Made by a program: the position numbers and the translations under genes. A stretch of DNA of 64,000 nucleotides. Source: Solibacillus palustris. Lineage in GTDB: Bacteria; Bacillota; Bacilli; Bacillales_A; Planococcaceae. Shown piece by piece: positions 1 to 9,252 of the stretch. The notes beneath the pieces are model-generated. The model saw nothing but the letters and a program-made list of their open reading frames with translations. It searched no databases and was not told the origin of the DNA. Every line of letters begins with the position of its first letter. Within the stretch, counting starts at the first letter, position 1. Location: the NCBI RefSeq assembly GCF_022549215.1, contig NZ_JAKZFC010000001.1, forward strand, positions 682,001 through 746,000, in the 5' to 3' direction.

Positions 1-191
1 GTGGATCGATTTTCATCGAGAACGTATTTGCATACAATGGTATGGGTAAATTATTTATCGAATCAATTTCAGGGCGTGACTACAGTGTAATTACTGCATT
101 AGTTATGTTATATGGCTTCTTAGCATTATTAGGTAGTCTATTATCCGATATTATTTTAAGTATTGTCGATCCGCGTATCCGCATAGACTAA
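1..191 (+). CDS. Oligopeptide ABC transporter permease, OppB/DppB type (C-terminal fragment)
   Basis: Open from the window edge in frame 3 to the TAA at 189-191, giving the last 62 residues of a protein that begins outside the window. It holds part of the cytoplasmic loop, a final hydrophobic segment (around [19 protein letters not shown]) and the ending DPRIRID, which is typical of OppB/DppB-type inner-membrane permeases. A complete OppC-type permease follows 36 bases downstream and a peptide-binding lipoprotein follows that, which fits an oligopeptide or dipeptide uptake operon. Substrate cannot be read from the fragment. Confidence 0.85.
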   Translation, partial: GSIFIENVFAYNGMGKLFIESISGRDYSVITALVMLYGFLALLGSLLSDIILSIVDPRIRID

Positions 192-227
192 TCAATTAAT
201 AATGACTAAGGAGAGGTGATTTTAATC

Positions 228-1139
228 ATGGAAAACAAAAAAGAACAAACAGTAGCAAAATTAGAATCTCAAAGCTCTCCGCCAACAGGTATTCAAGTAA
301 TATTGCGAGAGTTTAAAAAAGATAAATTAGCACTAGGCTCATTAATATTCATCGTACTATTAATGGTGGCAGTTTTAGTATTATCGGTCGTTATCGATCA
401 AGCAGCTGTAATGAAAATTCAATTATTAGAGCGTTTCACTGAACCGGGTGTTCGTGGCTATATTCTGGGGGCTGATGAGGCTGGACGAGATATGTTCGGT
501 CAGTTAATCATTGGTGCAAAAAACTCTATATTAATTGCAGTGGCCATTACAATTATAGCAAACTTTGTAGGTATTGGTCTTGGTATTATCATGGGTTACT
601 ACGGTGGATTTATCGATAATTTCTTTATGCGTATTATTGATTTCTTCATCACTTTACCAACAACAATGATCATCATCGTTGTTGTAACAATCGTTCCATC
701 ATATGGAATTTTGGATTTAATCTTGATTATCGCAGCATTTCAATGGATGGGGACGGCCCGACTTGTGCGTTCAAAAGCGCTTTCGGAAGCACGTCGCGAC
801 TATATTAGTGCCTCTAAAACAATGGGTACAAGTGATTTCGCGATTATGTTTAAAGGGCTATTACCAAACTTAAGTTCTCTATTAATCGTGGAAGTTACAC
901 TTAGCTTTGCTGGTAACGTAGGGATTGAAACGGGTCTTTCATTCTTAGGTTTTGGTTTACCACCGTCAACACCAAGTTTAGGAACTTTAGTAAGTTATGC
1001 CATGAACCCGATAATATTATCGAGTAAATGGTGGGTATGGTTACCTGCATCGATCTTAATATTAGTGATGATGCTTGGTATAAATTATGTCGGTCAAGCG
1101 TTACGACGCGCAGCTGACGCAAAACAACGTTTAGGATAA
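228..1139 (+). CDS. oppC: Oligopeptide ABC transporter permease, OppC type
   Basis: A 303-residue membrane permease that pairs with the upstream OppB-type subunit to form the transmembrane channel of a peptide importer. The N-terminal region (about residues 12-50) carries the OppC-type cytoplasmic segment and first membrane helix. Several more hydrophobic helices follow, with the EAA-loop region around SEARRDYISASKTMG that contacts the ATPase subunit. Start chosen at ATG 228 because AAGGAGAGGTGA (209-220) is well placed for it; an in-frame GTG at 216 lies inside that ribosome site. The binding protein gene starts 19 bases after its stop. The ATPase genes are presumably upstream, outside the window. 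Confidence 0.9.
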   Translation: MENKKEQTVAKLESQSSPPTGIQVILREFKKDKLALGSLIFIVLLMVAVLVLSVVIDQAAVMKIQLLERFTEPGVRGYILGADEAGRDMFGQLIIGAKNSILIAVAITIIANFVGIGLGIIMGYYGGFIDNFFMRIIDFFITLPTTMIIIVVVTIVPSYGILDLILIIAAFQWMGTARLVRSKALSEARRDYISASKTMGTSDFAIMFKGLLPNLSSLLIVEVTLSFAGNVGIETGLSFLGFGLPPSTPSLGTLVSYAMNPIILSSKWWVWLPASILILVMMLGINYVGQALRRAADAKQRLG

Positions 1140-1158
1140 AAAAAGGGAGGAAAAACGA

Positions 1159-2991
1159 ATGATGAAAAAGAAAGGCTTAATGCTTACAACTGTATTTGCA
1201 TCTGCTTTAGCACTTGCTGCATGTAATGGTGACGACAAAGAAACAACAACTGAAAAACCAGCAGGAGACAGCACTAAATCAACTACTGAAGAAAAACCAA
1301 AAGATGAAGGTACTTCTACTGCAGAGACGCCAACATTACCTATGAATGTTGAAAACGAAGGGGACGTTATCGATGGCGGTACTTTAAAATTCGCTTTAGT
1401 AACAGATTCTCCATTCTCGGGTATTATGTTAGCTGAATTATATGAAAATGCATATGATGCAGATGTTATGGACTTCATGACGAACTCAATTTTCGATACT
1501 GATGGTGACTTCTTAATCACAGATGAAGGTATCGCGAAATTAGGCGTTGATGCTGATAACAACAAAGTAACGATTACAATCCAACATGACGTTAAGTGGT
1601 CTGATGGTACGCCATTAACTGCTGATGACATCATTTATTCTTATGAAATCATTGGTCACCCTGATTATACGGGTATCCGTTATGACGGCGACTTCCAAAA
1701 CATCATCGGTGCTGCTGAATATAAAGCAGGTACTGCAGATACAATTTCTGGTATCAAAAAAATCGATGATAAAACTGTAGAAATCTCGATGACAAAAGTG
1801 TCTCCAGCAATCTATTCTGGTGGTGACGGGTTATGGAGCTATGCAGCACCTAAACACCAATTGAAAGATATTCCAGTTAAAGATTTAGTTTCTTCTGAAG
1901 CGGTTCGTAAAAACCCTGTAACTTTAGGACCATTCAAACTTGATAAATTAGTAGACGGTGAGTCTGTACAGTATGTTGCAAATGAAAACTACTGGCAAGG
2001 CGCTCCGAAATTAGATAAAATCGTATTACAAGTAGTACCTTCTACTTCAATTGGTGAAGCATTACGTACAGGTCAATATGATATGGTATCTTCTTATGCA
2101 ACAACTCAGTATGATGGTATTAAAGATTTAGAAAACATTTCAATTTTAGCTCGTCCAGAATTAGCATACTCTTACTTAGGATTCAAACTTGGTAAATGGG
2201 ATTCTGCTACTAACAAAAACGTAACGGACGAAAATGCAAAAATGAATAATAAGCAATTACGTCAAGCAATCGCTTATGCTATGGACATTGAATCAGTAAC
2301 TGAGAAATTCTACCAAGGCTTACGTTCTCGTGCAACTTCTTTAATTCCACCAGCATTCTCTACATTCCATGACAATACGTTAACTGGATACAACTATGAT
2401 CCAGAAAAAGCAAAAGCTTTATTAGATGAAGCTGGCTATAAAGACGTTGATGGCGATGGTATTCGTGAAGACGCTAAAGGTGAAAAATTTGCAATCCGTA
2501 TGGCGGGTATGTCTGGTTCAGATACTGACGAAGCAATCGTAGAATACTATCGTCAAAACTGGAAAGATGTAGGTTTAGATGTACAGTTAACAACTGGTCG
2601 TTTAATCGAGTTCAACAGCTTCTATGATAAAGTAAAAGCTGACGATGCTGAAATCGATATGTGGATGGCTGCTTGGGGTACTGGTACAAACCCATCTCCA
2701 CTTGGATTATATGGCGAGGAATCTGCATTCAACTACAGCCGTTATGTAACACCTGAATTAGAAAGCTTATTAGTTGCTATCGACTCTAAAGAGGCAATTG
2801 ATCCAGCTGTACGTGCGGGTGCATTCCGTGCATGGGAAGATTATATGTTCGAACAAGCTACAACAGTTCCAACATACTTCCGTACAGAAATCATGCCAGT
2901 CAACAAGCGTGTTAAAAACTATGACGCTTCGTATGCTAACCTTACGCAATGGCATGAAGTTGAGTTAACAGCTGAAGAGCCAATTAAATAA
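1159..2991 (+). CDS. oppA: Oligopeptide-binding lipoprotein, SBP family 5 (OppA type)
   Basis: A 610-residue extracellular solute-binding lipoprotein that captures peptides for the OppBC permease. The first 21 residues form a lipoprotein signal peptide ending in the lipobox L-A-A-C with the lipidated cysteine at residue 22. An acidic and Thr/Lys-rich linker (about 23-60) follows. The body has family-5 features: a strand around GGTLKFALVTDSPF, the segment HDVKWSDGTPLTADD (about 139-153), and a C-terminal lobe with FEQATTVPTYF. GGGAGG lies just upstream of ATG 1159. A strong terminator follows, so this is the last gene of the transporter operon. Exact ligand range is not readable. Confidence 0.9.
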   Translation: MMKKKGLMLTTVFASALALAACNGDDKETTTEKPAGDSTKSTTEEKPKDEGTSTAETPTLPMNVENEGDVIDGGTLKFALVTDSPFSGIMLAELYENAYDADVMDFMTNSIFDTDGDFLITDEGIAKLGVDADNNKVTITIQHDVKWSDGTPLTADDIIYSYEIIGHPDYTGIRYDGDFQNIIGAAEYKAGTADTISGIKKIDDKTVEISMTKVSPAIYSGGDGLWSYAAPKHQLKDIPVKDLVSSEAVRKNPVTLGPFKLDKLVDGESVQYVANENYWQGAPKLDKIVLQVVPSTSIGEALRTGQYDMVSSYATTQYDGIKDLENISILARPELAYSYLGFKLGKWDSATNKNVTDENAKMNNKQLRQAIAYAMDIESVTEKFYQGLRSRATSLIPPAFSTFHDNTLTGYNYDPEKAKALLDEAGYKDVDGDGIREDAKGEKFAIRMAGMSGSDTDEAIVEYYRQNWKDVGLDVQLTTGRLIEFNSFYDKVKADDAEIDMWMAAWGTGTNPSPLGLYGEESAFNYSRYVTPELESLLVAIDSKEAIDPAVRAGAFRAWEDYMFEQATTVPTYFRTEIMPVNKRVKNYDASYANLTQWHEVELTAEEPIK

Positions 2992-3003
2992 TTGGTCAAT
3001 TAT

Positions 3004-3037
3004 GAAACCACTTAGGATTATCCTAGGTGGTTTTTTT
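3004..3037 (+). terminator. Rho-independent terminator after oppA
   Basis: The stem ACCACTTAGGA pairs with TCCTAGGTGGT across a short TTA loop and is followed by seven Ts. It closes the opp operon. Confidence 0.9.
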
Positions 3038-3514
3038 AGTGTAAAAGGGCTTATTCAGAAAGTGATTTCTGGACAGGCCCCTTCCTATTAAAGTTGAAAT
3101 TTACGTACAAGTTGGAAAGTTTTGTGCATTTTGGTTAAGTTCTATCGATACATTGTTAACTTGTTCCGTTATAGCGGATTATCCCCCACTTATAGAAGTA
3201 GGGGGCTTCTGTACCTGTCGCTTTTTTTTGCTACAAAAAGATTTTGCTAAATCAACTCGAAATATGTAAGTTTATACATCAGTTTAATCAAACAATTTAA
3301 TGGGTGTGATTCTTTTATAAACTTGAAAAATTAAATATTTCCCTGAAAAGTTATTATACAAAATTTAGTATTTTGTGGAGGATTTTTCTATTTTATGTAG
3401 AAATTTAATATGTCGGCAAAAATGATGGATACATATAATTATTTTTGTTTTAGCGACGTTGCTCTAATTTCGGAGCTGACAATACAAAGGGAATAAAAAA
3501 GAGGAGGAGAAGAA
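3038..3514. other. Long intergenic region between oppA and the CoA-transferase
   Basis: About 480 bases with no coding potential that I can support. It contains an inverted copy of the GTACAGAAG hairpin repeat at 3175-3221 (listed separately). The rest is AT-rich and should include the promoter of the downstream gene. A TATAAT-like hexamer occurs near 3436, but no good -35 box stands at the right distance, so I do not assign a promoter. Confidence 0.5.
3175..3221 (-). repeat. Inverted copy of the hairpin module (IS200/IS605-end-like)
   Basis: Read on the minus strand this segment carries GCGACAGGTACAGAAG followed by a hairpin (3183-3205) in which CCCCC-T-ACTT pairs with AAGTGGGGG and the T is unpaired. 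The same GGTACAGAAGT plus hairpin text recurs on the plus strand at 5101-5140 and 8985-9016. No other part of those repeats is clearly present here. Confidence 0.7.
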
Positions 3515-5017
3515 ATGGATGCAACTTTAAATGCAAGAATTCGTCACAGCGCACTTGAGGGTAAAGTCGTATCTGCTGAAACAGCAGCTTCATGGATTCA
3601 AGATGGTATGGTTGTTGGTATGAGTGGCTTTACACGCGCAGGGGATGCAAAAACAGTACCATTAGCGCTAGTTGAACGAGCGAAAAATGAAAAATTCCAA
3701 ATCGATGTTTACACAGGCGCATCATTAGGTCCTGAAGTGGATCAATTAATGGCTGATGCAGGTATCATTCGTAAACGTGCACCATATCAAGGGGACCCAG
3801 CAATTCGCAAACTAATTAATACAGGACAAGTTTTGTATTCAGATATGCACTTATCACATAACGCAGAGTTAATTCGCCAAGGGATTATCGGACCAATTGA
3901 CTTTGCAATTATTGAAGCAACTGCAATTACAGAAGATGGTATGATTATTCCGACAACATCAATCGGAAATTCACCAATTATTGTACAAATGGCGAAGGAA
4001 ATTATTATTGAATTAAATCCAGAACAGCCAAATCTAGAAGGTATTCATGATATTTATTTACCAGGACCACAGGGCGACCGTGATCCGATTCCATTACTAA
4101 CAGCAAGTGATCGTATCGGTACAACTGGAATTCCAGTAGATATTAGTAAAATTAAAGGCATTGTCCATTCAACGATTAAGGATGCACCGTCATTAATTGT
4201 GCAGCCTGATGAAGAAACAGAGCAAATTGCGCAGCACTTATTAACGTTTTTACGTGATGAAATTACTGCAGGGCGCTTACCGAAAAACTTATTGCCATTA
4301 CAATCAGGGGTTGGTTCAGTAGCAAATGCGGTATTAAATGGCTTTTTAAATTCTGAATTTGAAGAGCTAGAAATTTATTCGGAAGTTTTACAAGATGCGG
4401 TATTCAATTTACTTGATGCGAACAAAGTAAAAATCGCTTCTGGTACGTCAATTACATTAAGCGAAGAATGTGGCAATAAAGTATATGGCGATATCGGACA
4501 GTACAAGGATCGTTTAGTATTGCGTCCGCAAGAAATTTCCAACCATCCCGAAGTAATCCGTCGAATCGGAATTATTGCAATTAATACAGCGCTTGAGACA
4601 GATATTTACGGAAACGTGAACTCAACACATGTTAACGGGACACATATGATGAACGGTTTAGGTGGTTCAGGAGACTTTACGCGTAATGCACGCTTAGGAA
4701 TTTTCGTAACGAAATCATATGCGAAAGGTGGAGACATTTCGTCAATCGTGCCAATGGTTGCGCACCATGACCATACGGAGCATGATGTTGATGTAATTGC
4801 AACAGAGCAAGGTATTGCCGATTTACGCGGAATGGCACCAAAAGAGCGTGTAAAAGCGATTATTGAAAACTGCGTACATCCTGACTTTAAAGAGGCATTG
4901 TGGGATTATTACAACGGTGCAGTTGAAAAAACAGGTAACGCACATACACCACATGATTTAGAAAAAGCATTGTCTTGGCATGTGAGTTACCAAAAAAATA
5001 AAACGATGAAGCAATAA
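3515..5017 (+). CDS. Acetyl-CoA hydrolase/transferase family protein (succinate CoA-transferase type)
   Basis: A 500-residue class I CoA-transferase of the Cat1/AarC-like family, which moves CoA between acyl-CoA and a free acid such as succinate or acetate in the cytoplasm. Family signs are the N-terminal GMSGFTRAGDAKTVP (about 36-50), the glycine-rich GVGSVANAVLNG, and YSEVLQDAV, in which Glu290 matches the catalytic glutamate of AarC-type enzymes. A C-terminal GDFTRNARL and AEQGIADLRGM block is also usual. GAGGAGGAG sits 5 bases before the ATG. It is a single-gene unit with its own terminator. The exact acid pair is inferred from the family only. Confidence 0.85.
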   Translation: MDATLNARIRHSALEGKVVSAETAASWIQDGMVVGMSGFTRAGDAKTVPLALVERAKNEKFQIDVYTGASLGPEVDQLMADAGIIRKRAPYQGDPAIRKLINTGQVLYSDMHLSHNAELIRQGIIGPIDFAIIEATAITEDGMIIPTTSIGNSPIIVQMAKEIIIELNPEQPNLEGIHDIYLPGPQGDRDPIPLLTASDRIGTTGIPVDISKIKGIVHSTIKDAPSLIVQPDEETEQIAQHLLTFLRDEITAGRLPKNLLPLQSGVGSVANAVLNGFLNSEFEELEIYSEVLQDAVFNLLDANKVKIASGTSITLSEECGNKVYGDIGQYKDRLVLRPQEISNHPEVIRRIGIIAINTALETDIYGNVNSTHVNGTHMMNGLGGSGDFTRNARLGIFVTKSYAKGGDISSIVPMVAHHDHTEHDVDVIATEQGIADLRGMAPKERVKAIIENCVHPDFKEALWDYYNGAVEKTGNAHTPHDLEKALSWHVSYQKNKTMKQ

Positions 5018-5020
5018 TAT

Positions 5021-5057
5021 AAAAGCGCACTCTAAAAACCTACTAGAGTGCGCTTTT
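5021..5057 (+). terminator. Terminator after the CoA-transferase gene
   Basis: AAAAGCGCACTCTA pairs with TAGAGTGCGCTTTT across a 9-base loop. The run of Ts at the end of the stem merges with the left edge (TAACTTGCTTCAG) of the repeat that starts at 5057. Confidence 0.85.
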
Positions 5058-5290
5058 AACTTGCTTCAGAAAATTCTTATTGTACCATAAGCAAAGCGTC
5101 AGGTACAGAAGTCATCCACTTCTATTGGTAGGGGATAAATACCAGGTATGTCTTTCATTCCGTAGGGGTTTAACCCCCGATTGAATCAAGTTAAAGCCCC
5201 TGGCGGATGTCACAGATTTTTATAGGAATTTTTCGAGTGAACTCGAAAAAAATCTGGACGCAATTACGCCGAGGCGTAATTGATTGTTTA
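5057..5290 (+). repeat. Modular intergenic repeat, copy 1 (hairpin module plus long palindrome)
   Basis: The left edge reads TAACTTGCTTCAG, as in copies at 8940 and 38580. Next come TTGTACCATAAGCAAAGCG and GGTACAGAAGT with a degenerate hairpin (5081-5140). A segment with AGGGGTTTAA and TTAAAGCCCCT that can pair (about 5163-5200) follows. The last part is the long palindrome module: GGCGGATGTCACAG, an A/T-rich inverted repeat centred on TCGAGTGAACTCGA, CTGGACGCA, then AATTACGCC-GA-GGCGTAATT. It ends at the stop codon of the convergent rqcH gene. It lacks the two-hairpin module of the other copies. Confidence 0.8.
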
Positions 5291-6970
5291 TTTTTTTAGC
5301 TGCATAACAATGGCTTCATCTGGAGTGACGAAGAGTGTTTTTTGCTCGAAATAAATGACAAAGCCAGGTTTCGAACCACTAGGCTTTTTCACATGTCGTA
5401 TTTCTGTATAGTCTACTGGTACAGAGGCCGATTCACGAGCCTTACTGAAGTACGCACTTAACATCGCCGCTTCTTTTAATGTTGTCTCATCTGGATGTTC
5501 TGAATGGATGACAACGTGTGAGCCAGGGATATCTTTTGTGTGTAACCAAATTTCGTTACGCTTGCCGATTTTGAATGTTAAATAATCATTTTGCTTATTA
5601 TTTTTACCGACAGAAATAAGTGTACCTGTAGAAGAAATGAATTTCTCAGGCTCAGGTTTTGTCGGTTTCTTTTTGCGTTTCGCATGGCGTAAACGCAGTA
5701 GCCCTTGCTCTGCTAGTTCTTCACGAATTTCTTCAATATCGGCAGGGGATGCTTGTTGTACTTGCTGTGCTAACATTTCTAAATAGTTAATGTCATCTGT
5801 TGTTTTTTCCTGTTGCTCTTCAATCATAACAAGCGCTGTTTTTGCTTTATTGTATTTTGTGTAATAGCTTTGCGCGTTTTCAATAGGAGTTTTGCGCGGG
5901 CTAATCGGAATACGTATTTTTTCGGCGGTTTCACTGTAGTAATTTTCTACGTCTACATATTCCGCGCCTTTTGCAAAATTGTACAGGTTAGCCATTAATA
6001 GTTCTCCGTACAGTTGGAATTGCTCTAAATTTTGTGCACGTTCTAAATCTTTTTGTAGTTTTTTTTGTTTCAGTTTTAGTTTGTTCAATTCATTTTGTAA
6101 CCAGCGTTCTAAATCGCCCGCTTGTTGTTTTACGCGATCACGCTCTGCACGTGCGAAAAAGACACGATCTAACAGCTCGCCAAGTGTATCATACTGTGTT
6201 TCTGTACCATTTAGATGTGTTAAATTTGTTGGCGAGAAATAACTTTTACCGTCTTGCTCCACGTATGTTGGACAAGCGGTTGTTATAATTTCATTCATAA
6301 ATTGGCGCGCAGCTGTCACGGGCTCTTTCATTGTTAAACGATGTAATAACTCATTGGCATGCAATGGTGAAAAGCCAGCGAACTTTTCAATCAGTTCTTT
6401 TGCTACTAGATTTTGTGCGAATGTTTGTTTTAGTTCCTCATCGGATAAACTTGTCATAGATATTTTATCTTGCTTTGGTGGCTCGATGTAAGTCTGGCCA
6501 GGTAACACAGTACGATAGCTATTTACGGATGGAGGTAAGTGCTTTAAGCTATCGATAATTTTATTATTCTCGGCATCAATTAATAGTAAATTACTATGGC
6601 GCCCCATAATTTCGATAACAAGTTTACGTTTTATCGAATCACCAATTTCGTTTTTGCTGTCGATATCAAATGTAATGACACGTTCGAAGCCTTGCTGTGT
6701 AATGTCTGAAATAAACCCTCCCTCTATATGCTTGCGTAGTAGCATACAGAACATTGGTGGGTCTGCTGGGTTTTCGATTGATTGTTGTGTCGTATGTACG
6801 CGGGAATACGAAGGATGAATCGAAAATAAAAGTTTTGTGTTTGCACCGGCAGCGCGTATTTGTAAAACTACTTCAAGCGCGTTTGGTTGATAAATTTTAG
6901 TAATGCGTCCAGATGTGAGCGTTTGTAATTCTTTGCTCATCGAACGGGTAAATAATCCGTCAAATGCCAT
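5288..6970 (-). CDS. rqcH: Rqc2 homolog RqcH (NFACT family, fibronectin-binding-protein-like)
   Basis: A 560-residue NFACT protein; the B. subtilis homolog (YloA/RqcH) binds stalled 50S subunits and recruits tRNA-Ala to add C-terminal alanine tails. The order is NFACT-N (from MAFDGLFTRSMSKEL), a helix-hairpin-helix region (around ELIEKFAGFSPLHANELLHR), long coiled coils (about 275-430) and the C-terminal NFACT-R domain (GKNNKQNDYLTFKIG to the end, with WLHTKDIPGSHV). At the place of the conserved Asp-Arg pair the sequence reads GFERV, that is Glu-Arg. The start is preceded by AAAGAGGAATAAACA. It is transcribed convergently with the CoA-transferase and divergently from the yicC gene. Older annotations call it fibronectin/fibrinogen-binding protein. 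Confidence 0.9.
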   Translation of the reverse strand: MAFDGLFTRSMSKELQTLTSGRITKIYQPNALEVVLQIRAAGANTKLLFSIHPSYSRVHTTQQSIENPADPPMFCMLLRKHIEGGFISDITQQGFERVITFDIDSKNEIGDSIKRKLVIEIMGRHSNLLLIDAENNKIIDSLKHLPPSVNSYRTVLPGQTYIEPPKQDKISMTSLSDEELKQTFAQNLVAKELIEKFAGFSPLHANELLHRLTMKEPVTAARQFMNEIITTACPTYVEQDGKSYFSPTNLTHLNGTETQYDTLGELLDRVFFARAERDRVKQQAGDLERWLQNELNKLKLKQKKLQKDLERAQNLEQFQLYGELLMANLYNFAKGAEYVDVENYYSETAEKIRIPISPRKTPIENAQSYYTKYNKAKTALVMIEEQQEKTTDDINYLEMLAQQVQQASPADIEEIREELAEQGLLRLRHAKRKKKPTKPEPEKFISSTGTLISVGKNNKQNDYLTFKIGKRNEIWLHTKDIPGSHVVIHSEHPDETTLKEAAMLSAYFSKARESASVPVDYTEIRHVKKPSGSKPGFVIYFEQKTLFVTPDEAIVMQLKK

Positions 6971-7139
6971 TGTTTATTCCTCTTTCGTTTCCATAAATTC
7001 ATTGTGCATTTATCATACCATTTTTTAGCGATAATGCTGTAGATATATGAAGTGTCTATTCTTTTGATCGATAAAATAGAAATGAATTATAAAAATTTCC
7101 CTCTCGGTTGGTACGAAATGTAGGGATGATTTAAATCGG

Positions 7140-7170
7140 TAACGAAAATTGATAGAACATATGCTATAAT
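7140..7170 (+). promoter_or_regulatory. Likely sigma-A promoter of the yicC-gmk-rpoZ unit
   Basis: The -10 hexamer is TATAAT at 7165-7170 with an extended -10 TG at 7162-7163. The -35 region is weak, which is common with an extended -10. It lies 34 bases before the TTG start of the yicC-family gene. Confidence 0.6.
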
Positions 7171-7203
7171 TGTTTCAATATGCAAAGAAGGATGTGACGA
7201 ACC

Positions 7204-8079
7204 TTGGTACGTAGTATGACCGGTTTCGGCAGGGGGGTCACAACAACGAAAAAATTTCAACTTACGGTTGAAATTCGTGCTGTGAATCATCGTTTTTTAG
7301 AATTGAACACAAAGTTTCCAAGAGAATGGATGGAAGCAGAAGTTCTTGCAAAAAAAATGTTGTCGGATGCAGTTTCTCGTGGGAAAATAGATGTTATCAT
7401 TTTTCTAAAAGAACTAAAGGATGCCGAGCAGACAATTCAAATAAATTGGCCGCTACTTAATGCATTTTTACGAGCAAAAGAGGAGCTTGCACAGTCCGTT
7501 GCAATGGAAGAAAAATGGACAATGCAAGAAATCGTCAGTCTTGAGCAAGTGCTACAGATTGAAAAAATGGAACTTGAACAAACGCAAATTTTAGAAGCAG
7601 TGCACACAGCATTAACAGAAGCTATTGCCAATTTACTTACGATGCGTGAGCGTGAGGGCGGGCAATTACAGCAAGTTATGCTGCAATATAAAGCTGAGCT
7701 TGAAACAGAAATTGCACAAATTCGGACGCATGCACCAGTGGCAGTTGATAAGTATCGTGAACGTTTAGTGAATCGTTTACAAGATATTGCAAGTGGACAA
7801 GTAATGGAAGATCGCTTATTAACAGAAGTGGCGATTTTTGCGGAGCGTATTGATATTACCGAAGAACTGGATCGTCTAGAGAGTCATTTTGGTCAATTAG
7901 TAGAGACATTAACTGAGCAAAATGCAATTGGTCGTAAATTAGACTTCATCATGCAAGAAATGAATCGTGAAATAAACACCATTGGTTCGAAAAATCAGTC
8001 GACGATTTGTTCTGCGGCAGTAGTGCAAGCAAAAACAATTTTAGAAAAAATGCGAGAACAAGTTCAAAATATTGAATAA
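7204..8079 (+). CDS. yicC: YicC/YloC family endoribonuclease
   Basis: A 291-residue protein of the YicC family, members of which act as endoribonucleases in RNA turnover. It begins with the family-defining RSMTGFGRG (residues 3-11) and ends with the conserved block EQNAIGRKLDFIMQEMNREINTIGSK (about 238-263) followed by a short helix. The start is TTG at 7204, chosen because the motif must begin about two residues after the initiator and because AAGGATG precedes it. gmk follows after only 15 bases. In B. subtilis and many relatives the biofilm regulator gene remA lies in this gap; here no such ORF is present. Confidence 0.9.
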   Translation: MVRSMTGFGRGVTTTKKFQLTVEIRAVNHRFLELNTKFPREWMEAEVLAKKMLSDAVSRGKIDVIIFLKELKDAEQTIQINWPLLNAFLRAKEELAQSVAMEEKWTMQEIVSLEQVLQIEKMELEQTQILEAVHTALTEAIANLLTMREREGGQLQQVMLQYKAELETEIAQIRTHAPVAVDKYRERLVNRLQDIASGQVMEDRLLTEVAIFAERIDITEELDRLESHFGQLVETLTEQNAIGRKLDFIMQEMNREINTIGSKNQSTICSAAVVQAKTILEKMREQVQNIE

Positions 8080-8712
<633 letters not shown>

Positions 8713-8717
8713 AAACA

Positions 8718-8942
8718 ATGTTATACCCATCAGTAGATAAATTAAAAAAACAAATCGATTCTAAATACTCTTTAGTGAGCTTAGCATCAAAACGTGCGCG
8801 TCAAATGCAAGAAGAAGGCGGCGAACAGTTAGACAAATACGTTTCGTATAAACCAGTAGGTAAAGCGTTAGAAGAAGTTGCTTCTGGCAAATTACGCAAA
8901 GTTCAGCAAGACGCTTCAACAGTTTACGAAGACGAAATCTAA
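8718..8942 (+). CDS. rpoZ: RNA polymerase omega subunit
   Basis: A 74-residue protein with the omega core: LYPSVDKLKKQIDSKYSLVSLASKRARQM, in which the helix SLVSLASKRARQM holds the beta-prime tail, and then KPVGKALEEVASGK. It follows gmk by 5 bases. Its TAA stop (8940-8942) is also the first three bases of a copy of the intergenic repeat (TAACTTGTTTCAG), so the repeat begins exactly at the end of the gene. Confidence 0.95.
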   Translation: MLYPSVDKLKKQIDSKYSLVSLASKRARQMQEEGGEQLDKYVSYKPVGKALEEVASGKLRKVQQDASTVYEDEI

Positions 8943-9180
8943 CTTGTTTCAGCAATTTTCGTTTGTACCATAAGTAAAGTGATAGGTACAGAAGTCCCCT
9001 ACTTCTATAAGTGGGGTTCAAAACCGGCTGAATAGTGGAACTCAGGCTAAGGACGCCGCATCGTGCGGCAACGCCTAAGTGACCAACATCGTGTCGGCCC
9101 ATGCCCGGCGGATGTCACAGATTTTTTTCAAGCCTGCTTGAAAAAAATCTGGACGCAATTACGCCGAGGTGTAATTATAC
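8940..9180 (+). repeat. Modular intergenic repeat, copy 2 (all three modules)
   Basis: The fullest copy. The left edge is TAACTTGTTTCAG. The hairpin module (8963-9022) has GGTACAGAAGT and CCCC-T-ACTT pairing with AAGTGGGG (8996-9016), one T bulged. The two-hairpin module follows: outer stem AGGC/GCCT (9044-9076) with inner stem GCCGC/GCGGC (9055-9069), then GACCAAC/GTCGGCC (9081-9099), both with 5-base loops. The palindrome module is at about 9105-9180 and ends in AATTACGCC-GA-GGTGTAATT. It separates rpoZ from the coaC train. Confidence 0.85.
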
Positions 9181-9202
9181 AGTAAAAATATGTGTTGAGT
9201 TA

Positions 9203-9240
9203 GAGCTCCCTTAGAATCTTTCTTAGGGAGCTTATCCTTT
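9203..9240 (+). terminator. Hairpin upstream of coaC, possible terminator
   Basis: AGCTCCCT pairs with AGGGAGCT, and inside it AGAA pairs with TTCT, leaving a 3-base loop. The T run after the stem is poor (TTATCCTTT), so it could be a weak terminator of the rpoZ unit or a leader structure of the next gene. Confidence 0.5.
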
Positions 9241-9252
9241 GAAAAGGCGGTT

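Noticed and set aside
3183-3229. Hairpin plus T run as a terminator
   Set aside because: The T run (3222-3229) starts 17 bases after the stem, too far for intrinsic termination. The hairpin is better explained as an inverted copy of the repeat module.
8761-9102. Minus-strand ORF of 113 codons over rpoZ and the repeat
   Set aside because: It is antisense to rpoZ and its other half lies in a structured repeat; no coding signs.
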